Below the pieces are notes generated by a model, which saw only the letters and a program-made list of their open reading frames with translations, made no database searches and was not told the DNA's origin. 64,000 nt of DNA from Pyrus communis (Eukaryota > Streptophyta > Magnoliopsida > Rosales > Rosaceae), in NCBI RefSeq assembly GCF_963583255.1, contig NC_084805.1:3613060-3677059 (forward strand). The letters are read 5' to 3'. The position numbers were made by a program, and so were the translations under genes. Positions 48,885-60,273 of the stretch are shown here, in pieces; position 1 is the first letter of the stretch, and each line of letters opens with the position of its first letter.

Positions 48885-49278
48885 GGTTTTACCCTACATG
48901 TGGCAGCATCCTATTGGCCAATGTATATGGAGAGATATTCTCAAGATATTAAATAGGAAATAATATCTTAAGATAATGGAGTAATTATCCTTAATTGATT
49001 TAAATTGTGATTACTTACTTGATTGGAGTCAATCTTCAACTGGGAATGTATTAAAGATAGGATTTAGGTAATTAATCCTTATCTTTAATTCTTTCACTTT
49101 TCCTTGCCAAGGGCAGGTGAGTTGTGGGCAGTCGTATTCAGCTGATGAGACCTTCAGTGGTGTGAGCTGTGCATAGGAGTATCTAAGGAGTTTGCCCATT
49201 TAATGAGGGCAATCTTGTCTTTCATGAGCAAAGGTTCACTTGTCACCTTTAGAAATTTTGGGATTATTTTTAGGCTCC
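48885..49278 (-). repeat. 3' LTR of the Gypsy element, truncated
   Basis: It matches 57433-57813 from CCATAGTGTTAGGG through GCTCCACA (versus TCTCTACA at the other copy), with a few dozen substitutions and an extra segment near 49090-49115. The part corresponding to the TATA box and R/U5 in the right copy is missing; Copia sequence abuts instead. Confidence 0.8.
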
Positions 49279-49688
49279 ACAAATGCCCTCACACCTGCTG
49301 GGCTGTACGTAGAAAAAAGACAGTAGGTGTAGAAATCCCAAGCTGCATGGGCTTGTAAAGTTGTTTCCCAATTTGAACTTGATCTTTTTTCTTGATTTGG
49401 AGATGGACTTCTTCTAGGAAAAGGAAACCAATTGCCCCTAATATCTATTTAATTCCGCCTTAAGCAGGGGATTAAATAAATTTGGAGGACAATCATCATT
49501 CCAACAAGGAAGAGTGAAGCCACAGGAAATTTTTTCCCTTCCCCTAGCTTTCTTCTTCTCTTGCCCTTGCAAAGAGTCTCTCGTTGTAGTTCTTCTTCTC
49601 CGTGCCGCACCAAGGTAAGAAAAATTTGAATTTTCTTCTTCTTGAATTTTTCGGGAGTCTTGGGACTTGAAAATTTGAGTCCAATAAA

Positions 49689-50111
49689 GTGAATCTGCAA
49701 GGTGTGTTATCTGTCAGCAAGAACCTGAGAAAGGAATTGGATAAGTTGCAGGGTGCTCCCACTAGGCTTGTTAAGGAGAATGTACAGCTGAAGAATGAGA
49801 AAGGCAGTCACGAAGTGGCGCTTGCTTTTTGTCAGGCCAATTTCTACAAGCTTGGCTATGAAGACCATCTTCATGGCAAGCCGTCAGATTATAAGTTTTT
49901 TTAGAATGACTTAGAAACTTTCTCTATTTCTCTAATTGATCTACTTAATTTCTCATTTAAGGCTACCTTTGGTGAAGTAGCTAAGGGTCAGGCAGTCCAG
50001 GCAGGGGCTGCTAAGGATGAGCTGATGGAAGCTTTAGCTGCTAAGAACGACGCGGCTACTGAAAGCGTGGCAGTCGAGGGACCAGTGGCTGCGCAGGTTG
50101 CCGATGAGTAG
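49689..50111 (+). pseudogene. Antisense ORF fragment of the Gypsy element (coiled-coil tail of a PMD-type protein)
   Basis: The plus strand reads LSVSKNLRKELDKLQGAPTR, VKENVQLKNEKG, then KLGYEDHLHGKPSDYKFF, a stop, NDLETFSISLIDLLNFSF and an Ala-rich tail DELMEALAAKNDAATESVAV. The Lys/Glu/Leu-rich start looks like a coiled coil. From memory such tails follow the PMD in apple-type transposon-borne proteins. It is broken by at least one stop, and no ATG defines the start. Confidence 0.5.
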
Positions 50112-51458
50112 TCTTTTTCTTCTTTTCCTTTTCATTCTGCTTTATTCAAACTTTGTTGGCATTCGAGTCGGTTTATCAATTTGCTAGAAATTTAATAAAC
50201 AGCTTTCCTTGCTCTACTTTCATCTTTCTATTTCGCATGTCTTTTGTGAAACTTTACCATAGGACGGGCGACTGGTGAGCTGCTTCAACGAAGTAGTTAA
50301 TCCCACGTTGTCAGTCAGGCTTTAGTTTTAGCTTTGAGGCTTCGGGAGCCTTGCCTTTTTAAGGCAACTTACAAAACTTTGTCGTAGGACTGGCAGTTGT
50401 GTTGGCTACTTCAGTGGAGCAGTTGATCCCACGTCGTCACTTTAGGCATTAGTCATGGCTTTGGAGCTTCTGAAGCTTTACCTGTAAGAGGAAAAATGGG
50501 AGATTTATAATTTACAGAGTCAACAGCCAAACTTGTCGCCTCTGTAGGAAGCAAGCAAGTTCGCCTAGCTACTATAGTTGCGAATCTCGGCTTTGAATGG
50601 CTTCTCGAGCTTTGGCCTCCCGGGGCGTGTTGCAAAGTTTTTTACTTATAGAGTCTTCGACCGGACACTTGCTTTTTGTATAAAGCAAAGGAGATCCACG
50701 CGTAGCTGCTATAGTCGTACTTTGAATTTAGTGGTTTCTTAAGCTTTAGCCCTCCCAAAGCATGTTGTGAAGTTTTTAACTTATAGAGTTGTCGGCCAGA
50801 CACTTGCGTCTCTTAGAAAACAGAGAAGATCTGTGTAGCTGCTATAGCCGTACTTCGACTTTAGTGGATTCTTGAGCTTTAGCCCTCCCGGGGTGTGTTG
50901 CGAAGTTTTTAACTTATAGAGTCGTCAACCAGATATTTGCTTCTCATGAATAGGGTCCAATGAACGGCTAAAGGTCACATGTAGTACTTTCTCAGGTTGT
51001 AGGCATTCCACTACTTTTTGATCTCTTGGTCGCTTATGGTGGTGAAGGTGTAGCAGCCATTTCCACATACCTCGACTGATTTTGTACGGATATTCCCAAA
51101 TGGAAGCCATCTTTTTGGAGCCTTCCCGTTGGGCTGTGATGAAGGCTTTCCTGAGAACTAAGTCTCTTGGTTGGAATTGCCAGATCTTCACCCTCTTGTT
51201 GTAGCTGGAGATGAGCTCCTGCTGATACGCTGCAATGCGGGTGATAACCTTTTCGCATTCTTCCTCTGTCAAGTCTAAGTTTGTGGCCATCTTCTTCTCG
51301 TTCTGCTCCAAATTTGGTAGTACAGTGTTGATGCTTGGCACCATGACGTTGGGAGGAATGATTGCCTCAGAGTTATACGCCAGAGATAATGAAGTTTCAC
51401 CGGTTGCTCGTCTCTTGGTGGTGCGATACGCTCACAGAACACCGGGGAGCTTGTCTGG

Positions 51459-52136
51459 CTACTTACCCTTCTTATCTGAGAGGGACTTCTTAAGGCAGTC
51501 AAGGATGGTCTTGTTTAACATCTCAGCCTGCCCATTGCTCTGCGGATACCGGGGCGTGGACATGTGCTGCTTGACACCATATTTTTCGAAGATCTTTACC
51601 AAATTCTTGCCCACGAACTGCAGACCATTATCGGTGATGATGGAGTATGGGATTCCGAAGTGGCAGATGATGTTCTTCCATATGAAGCGCTCTATGGCCT
51701 TCTGGGTAGGTGTAGTCATGGGTTCAGCTTATACCTATTTTGTGAAGTAATCAATTGCTACGATCATCATGCCTTTACCCCTAGTGGCAGGTGGCATTAG
51801 TCATACCAGGTCAATCGCCCACTGCATGAATAGCCAAGGGCTTGTCTGCGGGTAGAGTTCGCTGGTAGGTAGTGTGGGCATAAGCTTGAAGCGTTGGCAG
51901 TTATCGCACATTTGTACATACTCATTAGCGTCTTGATGCATGGTTGGCCAGTAGTAGCCAAAGTAAAGAGTATTTTGTGCCAGGAAGCGACCTCTAGAGT
52001 GGTTTCCACAGACGTCTTCGTGAATTGAGCTAAGAATCTTCAGGTTGTCGGGAGGCAATAGGCAACGGAGATATGGTCCTAAGAAGGATTTGCGAAAGAG
52101 CTTGTCATTCCTCATGTAGTAGAGTGCTACCTTCAT
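51459..52136 (-). pseudogene. Gypsy integrase region
   Basis: 52136-51801 holds the zinc-binding part (IHEDVCGNHSRGR, then CDNCQRF) and the first catalytic Asp (MQWAIDLV). 51719-51459 holds CHFGIPYSIITDNGLQFVGK and YPQSNGQAEMLNKTILDCLK, the remaining catalytic residues. The two are separated by stops near 51735-51800. A further frame at 51344-50925 (YNKRVKIWQFQPRDLVLRK) is the integrase C-terminal region. Confidence 0.85.
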
Positions 52137-52249
52137 CTGGAGCTTCCTAGACTTCAGTCTGTCTACGTGGGCATTTTCTGCTTGTGGAACCTGAGTGAGT
52201 GTGTACTCCTTGGATGTTTTGCTGTGTACTCCCCTAAGGTTTGGTTGGT

Positions 52250-53760
52250 GATCAGCTGGGAATTAGAATAGATCACGAGCTTCTTCACTACTAAGTCTTT
52301 CACCAATTAAAGACCTGCTAATAAGGCTTCATACTCTACTTCATTGTTTGACGCCTTGAAGCTTAGAGTGATTGCATGCTTGAGCATCAAACTGTCTGGG
52401 GTAGTAAGAACTAGGCCTATTCCCGATCCTCGGTAGTTGGATGATCCATTGACGTTCAAATGCTAAGAATCTCCTACAGGTGGGGCTGGTGTGGCTACGG
52501 CGTGCTCGGCTACCTTTAGGGTATTTTCGGGCTGAGTTGCTACGTCCTTCAGGCTTGGGGTGAATTCTGCTACGAAGTTCACCAATGTCTGGGTTTTTAT
52601 CTGTATGCAAGGTTGATATACTAAGCCGTATTGGCCGAAGTTCCAACACCTACTTCATCACTCGTTAAGAAGCGTCTGGACTATGAAAAACTAATTGCAG
52701 TGGGTATTGGGTCATGACGATGATCGGATGCCCTTGAAAGTAAGGTCTAAGCTTCCAAGCTGCAACAACTAGCGTCAAAATTAGCTTTTCAATCTTTGGG
52801 TATCTAGTTTCCACATCGAAGAGAGATTTGGATGTATAGAATACAGGTAGTTAAGCCTTCAGCTCATCTCGTATGAGGGTAAAGCTCGATGTTACTTCTA
52901 ATACCACTAGATAGATGTATAGGTTCTTCACTGCTTTCGGCTTGGATAGTAGTGGAGGTGATGTCAGGTACTGCTTTAGGTCTTAAAATGCTTTCTAGCA
53001 CTTGTCGTCCTATTTTTCCTTCTGCACCCTTTTGATTACCTTGAAGAAAGGTTTACATCGGTCGGTGGATCCCAAGAGGAAACGATTTAGTGCGGCTGCT
53101 TGTCCGGTCAGACTTTGGATCTCCTTCAGAGTTGTGGAAGACTTCATGTCCAGGATTGCTCTAATTTGCCTTGGATGAGCCTTGATTCCTCGCTGAGTTA
53201 GAAGGTACCCTAAGAATCAACCTAAGGAGACACCAAAAATGCACTTGGTTGGGTTGAGCTTCATTTTGTACTCTCGGAGGATGTCAAAAGTCTCTGCCAA
53301 GTTGCCGATGTGGTCTGACCGCTGCTTTCTTTTCACCATGATGTCGTCGACATAAACTTCCATGGTTACTCTTATCTATTTCTTGAACATCGTGTTTACG
53401 AGCCGTTAATAGGTTGCTCCTACGTTCTTGAGGCCAAATGGCATGACCTTGTAGCAGTATGTGCCTCGCTCGATCACGAATGCGATTTTCTCCTTGTCAA
53501 GCTTGTGCATGGCAATCTAATTATAGCCTGAGTATGTGTCTAAAAAGCTGAGTAACTGGTTCCCGGATTTTAAGGCAATGACAAAGTCAACTAGGGGAAC
53601 CGGGTAGTTGTCATTAAGGCATGCCTTGTTGAGGTCAATGTAATCTACACATACTTTCCATTTGCCCTTGTCTTTTTTCTTCACTAGCACGACGTTGGCT
53701 AGCCATGCTGAGTGTGCCACTTCCTCAATAAATCTGGCCTTCAGTAATTTGTTGATCTCT
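52250..53760 (-). pseudogene. Gypsy reverse transcriptase and RNase H region
   Basis: Reverse transcriptase: AWLANVVLVKKKDKGKWKVC, DYIDLNKACLNDNYPVP and LLSFLDTYSGYN (53720-53517), then FVIERGTYCYKVMPFGLKN and the active site MEVYVDDIMVKR (about 53330-53360). RNase H traces follow, with [15 protein letters not shown] and [18 protein letters not shown] (about 52470-52310). Numerous TAA/TAG codons interrupt the frame. Confidence 0.85.
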
Positions 53761-54699
53761 ACCTCAATAATCGTTACTCACTCGGGTGTGAAATGTCACC
53801 TTTTCTAGACCACAGGTTTGGCAATGGGATCAAAGTGCAGCTTGTGGCAAGCTATCACTGGATCAATATCGGGTATGCCAGAGGGCGACCATGTGAAAAC
53901 ATTATGGTTTTCCCTAAGGAAAGTTGTAAGTTCCTCATTCTCCGTTTGGCTTAAACGTGAGCCAATCCTAGCCATCTTTTCTGGCTGATAAGGGTCAAGA
54001 ATAATGTTCTTGACGTCATCTTTAGGTTTCCATCCTGATTTATCTTACAGGGCATTGTCTACCTTGACACCATCTTCTTGACTTGCCTACAATAATTGCT
54101 ATTTGACGGAGGTAGAATCGTCTTTCTGCACTTCAGCTGCTACTGCTGGGGTGAAAGACTTTTTCTTCGACTCCTTCAGAACTTGTATAGTACATCTTCT
54201 GGACATGGCCTGGTCGCCTTTGATTTCTCCGACTGCTCCTCTTGGGATGCGAAATCAGATTTTTTGGTACTCGTCGAAGTCAAAACTCTAATCTTCACTA
54301 GCCAGGGTCGATGGGCTGGTTACATCGAGTGTGATGGTGCCGATTGCAGTTCATGTAAGTCCGTTGAATCCGGTCAAGACCTCTGTTTTGCGTTTGATCA
54401 TGCTTTCCAGGCCCATCTTCTGGATGACTCACAATTGTAGGATATTGACTAAGCTACCGTTGTCCAGCATAATTCTATAAACGATGGCGTGGGCGAATTA
54501 AACAAAAGTCTATTCCTTTAGCGTCCTACTCGGTGAAGTCGATGATTAGTCCAGGTATAGCATCTACAGCTTAAACCTGAAAAACCGATCTCGCCTTCTG
54601 GATTTTCCTCTTCTTAGAACTATTGGTGGCCCCGAGATGCTCGGATTTGGCAAAAATTCTGTTGATTCAGATCATCTTGGTTGGGGGTTTGGCATCAGC

Positions 54700-56300
54700 A
54701 TCTGCTTCTTACCTTGGTCGAGCAGCTGATTTGTCGATATACTGGTCACACTTGACTTTCTTCATGAGTTGCTCAAGGTACTTCCTCCACATGGTGCAGT
54801 CGTTGGTTGTGTGTTCGGGGTCTCTGTGGAATGCGCAGTACTTCGTCTATTCCATTTTAGAGGGTTTTCCTCTTATAGGTGGCGGCAGCTTGGACCACGG
54901 TTTGTCCTTGAGGTCGCGAGAGATCTGGTTAATCAGGATTAAGAACTTGGTGTACGTTTTGGGCGCCTTGCCTCATTTCTTCGAAGATCGATCCCTGCGT
55001 CTGCTTCTTAGCTTGTTTTTATCGTTGAGTGGTTTCTCAATCGTCCTTTTCTGAGTCGGCTCTGCTTCTTTGCGCGGCTTCTCAGGCAGCTTTTAGGAAC
55101 GCTTGGCCTCATCCGAGAAGGAATGCTTTTCTGCTAAAGCATGAAAGTCTGCCAGGGTCAAGTTCTCACCCATGATCAATTCTCCGAAAATTGGTTGATC
55201 TGCTAGAAGCCCCTTTCCGAATGCTAAACAAGCAATGATATAATCTCATCCGACCATCTTTGCTTTTTCCACCTTAAACCTCTTAACGTATATGTGTCAT
55301 GACTATTCGAGTCCTTCTTCATGTTGAAGAGGTGGTCAGACTTCTTCTTGATTGAGCGGTAGGACGGATATTCCTTAGTGAAAACCAAGGAAAGTTCACT
55401 GAAGTTCCGAATTGATTATGGCGGTAGGGTGTGGAACCAGTCTTACGCTTCACCTTGGAGTATCATGGCAAAGATTCTGTACATGAGAGCTTCATTGTTG
55501 GCGTTGAGGGTCATGGCGCTTCTATCTCCCTTGAACAATGTGAAATGCGGCGGGCTAAATTTCCACGGTGGCTTCGTCTGCTTGATTTCGTCTATAAATG
55601 GTGATCTGCTTAGGCAGGTCACGTCTCTACGAAATGCACCATCGGTAATGTCAATGCGCTAGAATCCGCACAGCTACTCTGCTACGAACTTTTGTACTTC
55701 CTCCTGGATTTGCACCTGGTGGGGCAGCGGGACCTCTAACTGCCCCCGGTGTTGACCTGCTGGTCCATGTTGCTATTCGACATGTCCTGCTCGTCTGTGT
55801 CGCGATCGTAGAGCACGTGGTTCATTCTATGCTGCTCACCATCATGCTAGACGGGAGCTGCTAGTGAAACTTGAGCTGGACTGTTTTTGTGCTCTTCTCT
55901 GTCCGTCATGCAGCTGCCTAATCTGGTGCCTCGCAAGAGGATCTCCTTGTGGGCTTAGCCTCGTGTGGACACTTTGTCTGGAATGTCCTGAGTGCTCATC
56001 GAAGTGTAGACCCAACCTTCAATGCACACCGACTCGTGTGCCAAGTCAGGAATGAACGTTTCTTTACCTATCTAGGTGGGAGAAAATGTTTCCTCGAGGG
56101 CCCTAACGAAAATGCACATTACCTGAACACGCAGCTCGTGACAGACTTAGTGATTTTTTTCCAAGATGTCACTGGAATAAGTTAAGTTTTTCCGCCCTTG
56201 TCTTGCTTTGGGACAACTCGTCTAGGGTGCGCTGCATCTTGATGTGCTCGAGGAGTTGGTTCACCAAGGTGGTCTACTGCGCGAGGGCACTTATCAAATT
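54700..56300 (-). pseudogene. Gypsy gag region with CCHC-like motif
   Basis: Around 54740-54860 the minus strand reads KYCAFHRDPEHTTNDC and MWRKYLEQL, a gag zinc-knuckle-like motif of Tat/Athila type. Further 5' come LPPPIRGKPSKME, SFSDEAKRS and LFNMKKDSNSHDTYVKRF, a retrotransposon gag domain. Many stops are present. A protease was not clearly resolved between 53800 and 54600. Confidence 0.65.
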
Positions 56301-57224
56301 GGCAACCTGCTAGGATAGGTGGAGCTCATCATTTGGATTGGAGGAGTCTAGATAATGGGCATTTCCATGTGTGGTGGAACTATAGAGGATTGCAGATACA
56401 AAACTTGAGCCCAGAACGGGCATTCTTGTAGAAAAGCGGGGTGAAAATAACCTTAAATCAATCGCATGACTGGTAGTCAGAATCTGGATCATCGGAGATA
56501 GTCTTGGATCGGATTGGGCTGTGAATCGGGTCGTTAAAGAGGCACGTGCGCAAGGGCGCTGGGGTCACGTGTAAGCTGGCTGACGCTGGGCCGCACCTTA
56601 GTCTTGGGCTCAGTTGGCAACCAAGTAGGCTCGAACAGCCTATGCAGTGAGCTAAGCCCGAGCTACCTCTGCAGCGAGCTAGGCCCGAGCTGCTGGCTGG
56701 GCCCCGGAAACCACTACTTGGGCTGCAACGATTTGGGCCTTTTGGGCTTGACCTGCTTCTCCATGAACCTGGGCCCCCTGCCCAGGGTTTTGGTGGTCCG
56801 TGCACTACAAAGGCAGCAATCAGGGGGCTTGGGTCATGGCTTAGTGGCCTGGTGGCCTTGCCATAGCTACTGGGTCATGATGGTGGTGGTGATGCGGCTC
56901 CGTGCTGGTGGGGCTCCTCCTGCCATCGCGTTGAGCCTTAAGGATCTCCGTCGTAGGGCTATGTCCTCGTGTCCATTCTCCAGTCCAAATCCTTGTATGT
57001 ACGGGGTTCTGTTCGTCGTGGTTTCTGAATTTCCTACCATTGTATCCTTTCTCCATGGATTGATCAAGAAACTTTTCTAGGAAAAATTAATTGATACGAC
57101 GTGTGAGAAATTCAACGTAACAGAAAATTCAAGAAACCAAATGCAAGAGACTTGTTCGAGTATATGAATCAACTCTCAATGAAAGCATCAATTTGTCAAT
57201 GCAAATTTTCGCCGTCTTCAGTGT

Positions 57225-57813
57225 TGACGAAAATGCACCTACAAAATAATCAACACCTTTAATCAAAGACCTAAGCCTCACGCGCCCATGAGGTGGGGGG
57301 GTTAAGCCAATGGATCTCCGATGCCTAAGTCAGTTTCTCTGAGAGAGTAAAGTGTTTAGGGCTTTTTTAGGGTAGTAAAAGCCTTTGAAATTTGGTAAAA
57401 TATAGGGTATTTATAGGGGATAAGGCTGGCCATAGTGTTAGGGTTTTACCCTACACATGGCGGCATCCTATTGGCCAATGTTTATGGAGAAATATTCTCA
57501 AGATATTAAAATGGAAATAATATCTTGAGATAATGGAGTAATTATCTCTAATTGATTTAAATTGAGATTACTTACTTGATTGGAGTCAATCTTTAATTGG
57601 GAATGTATTAAAGATAGGATTTGGGTAATTAATCCTTACCCTTAAGAGGTGAGCTATGGGCAGTCGTATTTAGCTGCTGAGACCTTCAGGGGTGTGAGCT
57701 GCGTGTAGGAGTATCTGAGGAGTCTGCCCATTTAATGAAGGCAATCTTATCTTTCTTGAGCAAATGTCTATGTGTTGCCACTAGAATTTTTGGAATTATT
57801 TTAGTCTCTACAA
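57225..57813 (-). repeat. 5' LTR of the Gypsy element
   Basis: On the minus strand it begins TGTAGAGACTAAAATAATTC and runs past the end of the shared 381-bp part to a TATA box (CCCTATAAATACCC, near 57410-57423) and CTTAGGCATCGGAGATCC. It may end near TTCGTCAACA at about 57225. No classical primer-binding site was recognised at the inner edge, so that end is approximate. Confidence 0.6.
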
Positions 57814-58271
57814 TAGTGGCATGAAAATTTATGTTAAACTATGATCACTTTTGAAAGAGTTTTCTTAGCATTTCTCTTCTAGATATTATGTAACTTGGAA
57901 TGAATTATTTAGTGAAATCCAATCATAGCTTTTCTACATCTGGTCCAATAGCCCTGCTGCTCCCACGTGGGATATCACGTAAAATTTACTCGTACAGATG
58001 CCAAAAACATCACATGAATTCACAGCAAACAACATGTATTTTTATACCGTATTTGGTAGCAGAATATATATAAATAATATAGAGAACAAAACAGCAGAAA
58101 TCATACACTAGTGCTCCTTAGTTGTATATGAACATGTTTATCCCAGTTAAATATTTATATACTTTCAGAATTACATTTCGCCCTCACAGCAGCCAATAAA
58201 AACCAAAAATAAATTTAGAAAAAGACACAATTAAGATGAGTGATGGATCGAGGACAATAAGGATCGTAAAG
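57814..58271. other. 3' flank of the WEHxPG gene
   Basis: These are 458 bases between the Gypsy LTR and the stop codon of the next gene. They are AT-rich, with probable 3' UTR sequence next to 58271. No other feature is seen. Confidence 0.5.
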
Positions 58272-58961
58272 TCATCGGGAACGGCGATTAATCAGATGAT
58301 AAGAAGTTCTACTCGGCCCTTGAACGTTTATGATTGATTCAGAAACTGCACATGTTGTCTTACAAGATAATGTAGAAAGATTGAAGAATCCAAACCTTTC
58401 ACTCACACTCCTTGAGACCTTGGCACCAGCACTTGAGTATCCTTGATCATCGTCGTTTCCGTCGTCGTCCTTGGAACACTCAACCAATGCAGCAAAGAAA
58501 GGATCCTTTGGGAGATAATTAGCTGTATGCCCCTTGCCCTTGGAGTTGCTGTGTCTCACCTGTATATCATCCACGATCAACTTTTTTGAGGTGATTTTCT
58601 GATTACTGACTCTGGGAGGAGGTTGTGGGAGGCGCTTCAGTGATGAAAATAATTCCTTCTTGTTGCTGCTGCTGCTGCTAGGTTTCTTTGGAATTCCGGG
58701 AACATGTTCCCAAGAGAATGGGACGCCGGAAAATCGAAGTGGGGTGGCCGGACTAATAGGGGGAGAAGAATCACGATCGAGATTACAGGATGACGATACG
58801 AAAAATGAAGACGAGGACGATGAGGAAGAAAATGACGGTGTTCTTTGAGAAGAGTGTTGATACTTCTTCATGGCTGGAAATATAGAGTAACATTTTTTTG
58901 AGACAATTTGGGTACGGCATTGGCCACCACTTGGATGATCAGTAGGTGAGGAGGACTCCAT
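58272..58961 (-). CDS. Plant-specific WEHxPGxPK (DUF688-like) protein, 229 aa, single exon
   Basis: ATG at 58959-58961 gives MESSSPTDHPSGGQC...; the frame is open 19 codons further upstream but without an in-frame ATG, so this start is chosen. The protein has a Ser-rich run (about residues 43-58), the block PLRFSGVPFSWEHVPGIPKK, a Pro/Ser linker, basic patches, and DPFFAALVECSKDD near residue 150. SGVPFSWE-PG-PK and DPFxAALVECxK recur in plant proteins of unknown function annotated DUF688 or uncharacterised. No signal peptide or membrane span is present; composition suggests a largely disordered, probably nuclear or cytosolic protein. It is intact despite being surrounded by transposons. Its Arabidopsis relative may lie just beyond ABCG25 (uncertain, from memory). 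Confidence 0.75.
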   Translation of the reverse strand: MESSSPTDHPSGGQCRTQIVSKKCYSIFPAMKKYQHSSQRTPSFSSSSSSSSFFVSSSCNLDRDSSPPISPATPLRFSGVPFSWEHVPGIPKKPSSSSSNKKELFSSLKRLPQPPPRVSNQKITSKKLIVDDIQVRHSNSKGKGHTANYLPKDPFFAALVECSKDDDGNDDDQGYSSAGAKVSRSVSERFGFFNLSTLSCKTTCAVSESIINVQGPSRTSYHLINRRSR

Positions 58962-59379
58962 ATGATATATGGAGAGTAGCACTACTTGTTTAGTATCTTT
59001 GGATTCATCCTTCTCCAACTGTGTCTATAAAAATATATGGTGCTACGTACAGATCTCATTGTCTCTTTAGATATTAAAAGATAATAATTAATGACGATTA
59101 TGAATTATTATTTTGATTAACTAGTGAAACGACCCCAGCAGAATTGATCAATATGACAAATTAAGGAAAGAGACAAGGACTGTCACTTATGACTACTGTG
59201 TACTTATTTTTTTTCTTTAGAAAAATTTGAAATAGATCCAATTTTATAGATTACCTTTTGAAATAGATTTAATTTTTAGTGACTTTTGACTTTTGAAATA
59301 TGTCTAATTTTTAGTTACTTTAGACCCATATCAAAAGACCCATTTTTCTTCTAAATGTGAGTATGAGCATGTGAGGTCT
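58962..59379. promoter_or_regulatory. Upstream region of the WEHxPG gene
   Basis: About 420 AT-rich bases precede a Mutator-type MITE inserted at 59389. A CCATATATTTTTATAG stretch about 60-80 bases upstream of the ATG could serve as a TATA region; no stronger motif was seen. Confidence 0.3.
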
Positions 59380-59388
59380 TATACAAAG

Positions 59389-59569
59389 GGAGGAGATTTT
59401 CTACCCTCCTAATCTCTCTACCTTTATATGTTCTCCTATTTGAACGGTCACGGTTAAACTACGTCAACATCTTATATTAATTTTTTTATAAAGATAATAA
59501 AATAAAAAGCAATGTATGAGAGGAGGGGATGAAAGGGGATGGGAACAAGAGGGTAGAGAATCCTCCTCC
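59389..59569. mobile_element. Mutator-type MITE family B, copy 3 (181 bp) with 9-bp target duplication
   Basis: Ends are GGAGGAGATTTTCTACCCTC and the reverse complement of GGAGGAGGATTCTCTACCCT. It is flanked by TATACAAAG (59380-59388) and TATACAGAG (59570-59578), one mismatch in nine. Only the left inner motif (CTACGTCAACATCTTATA) survives. It lies about 430 bases upstream of the WEHxPG gene start. Confidence 0.85.
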
Positions 59570-59827
59570 TATACAGAGGCAGAGATAAAATATTTCATAT
59601 GCGGAGGACCAGCACATAAACCAAGAAAACGATTCCATACTTGAATTTCTACCATTGTGGTTCGTATAGAGAAAAATTACCATATCAACTATTGATATCC
59701 ATTACAACCTATTTTCTATTATTTTTTTCACTTTTTAACTTTTTCAATTTTTTAGTTGGGGGTTGGGGATTTCAGGGTCCACATTAGTAGCAAGTTTTCT
59801 TAAACCCACTGCATGAAAGTTCGATAT

Positions 59828-60273
59828 AGAGAAAATTATAGCAATGATTCTTTAACTTTAAATTGGAGGATGGGTCTCTCAACTAAAAATCTGTAACCGT
59901 TGATCCTTTAATTTATCAAAACGTGCAGTTATGGTCTTTTCTGTCAACTCCTTAAGAACTTCAGTCAAAATGAGCCATTGTTGAGCGACCATTGCTACAA
60001 TTGGGTTAATATTGAGGGCCATTACTCCAATTGGGTTAAAGTTGAGGGATCATTGCTACAATTTTTTCAATTTGTTTTTCCATATTTGCCCATTGATTCA
60101 GTCTCACGTTCGTGGCACTTGACTCATTTTAACGAAAGTTCTGACGAAGTTGATGAAAATGACTATAACTGCATATTTTGATGAGTTAAGGAACCAATGT
60201 TCATAGATTTTTAGTTGAGGGACCATTGCACCAATCCAATTAAAGTTGATAGACCATTGCTACAATTTTCTCC
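59828..60273. mobile_element. 446-bp inverted-repeat element
   Basis: The left end AGAGAAAATTATAGCAATGA then CTTTAACTTTAAATTGGA pairs with the reverse complement of TCCAATTAAAGTTGATAGAC then CATTGCTACAATTTTCTCC, about 40 bases. Internal phrases (CAATTGGGTTAAAGTTGAGG, CATTGCTACAAT) recur several times. A 67-codon ORF inside is a by-product. Confidence 0.7.

Larger units (their letters stand above)
48883..57813 (-). mobile_element. Decayed Tat-like Gypsy retrotransposon, 8.9 kb
   Basis: LTR copies in direct orientation lie at both ends (48885-49278 and 57433-57813, the latter extending further inward). Between them on the minus strand the order is gag, reverse transcriptase, RNase H, integrase, the Gypsy order. 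Plus-strand ORF remains sit between integrase and the 3' LTR. All frames are broken by many stops. The layout (antisense ORF near the 3' LTR, no chromodomain visible after integrase) suggests the Tat lineage; this is inference. Confidence 0.8.

Noticed and set aside
48885..49278. Reading the repeat at 48885 as the 3' LTR of the plus-strand Copia before it
   Set aside because: There is no polypurine tract before it, and the same repeat bounds the Gypsy element at 57.4-57.8 kb with a TATA box in minus orientation.
58962..59018. Nineteen extra N-terminal codons of the WEHxPG gene
   Set aside because: The upstream frame opens with TTG, not ATG; the first ATG is at 58961.
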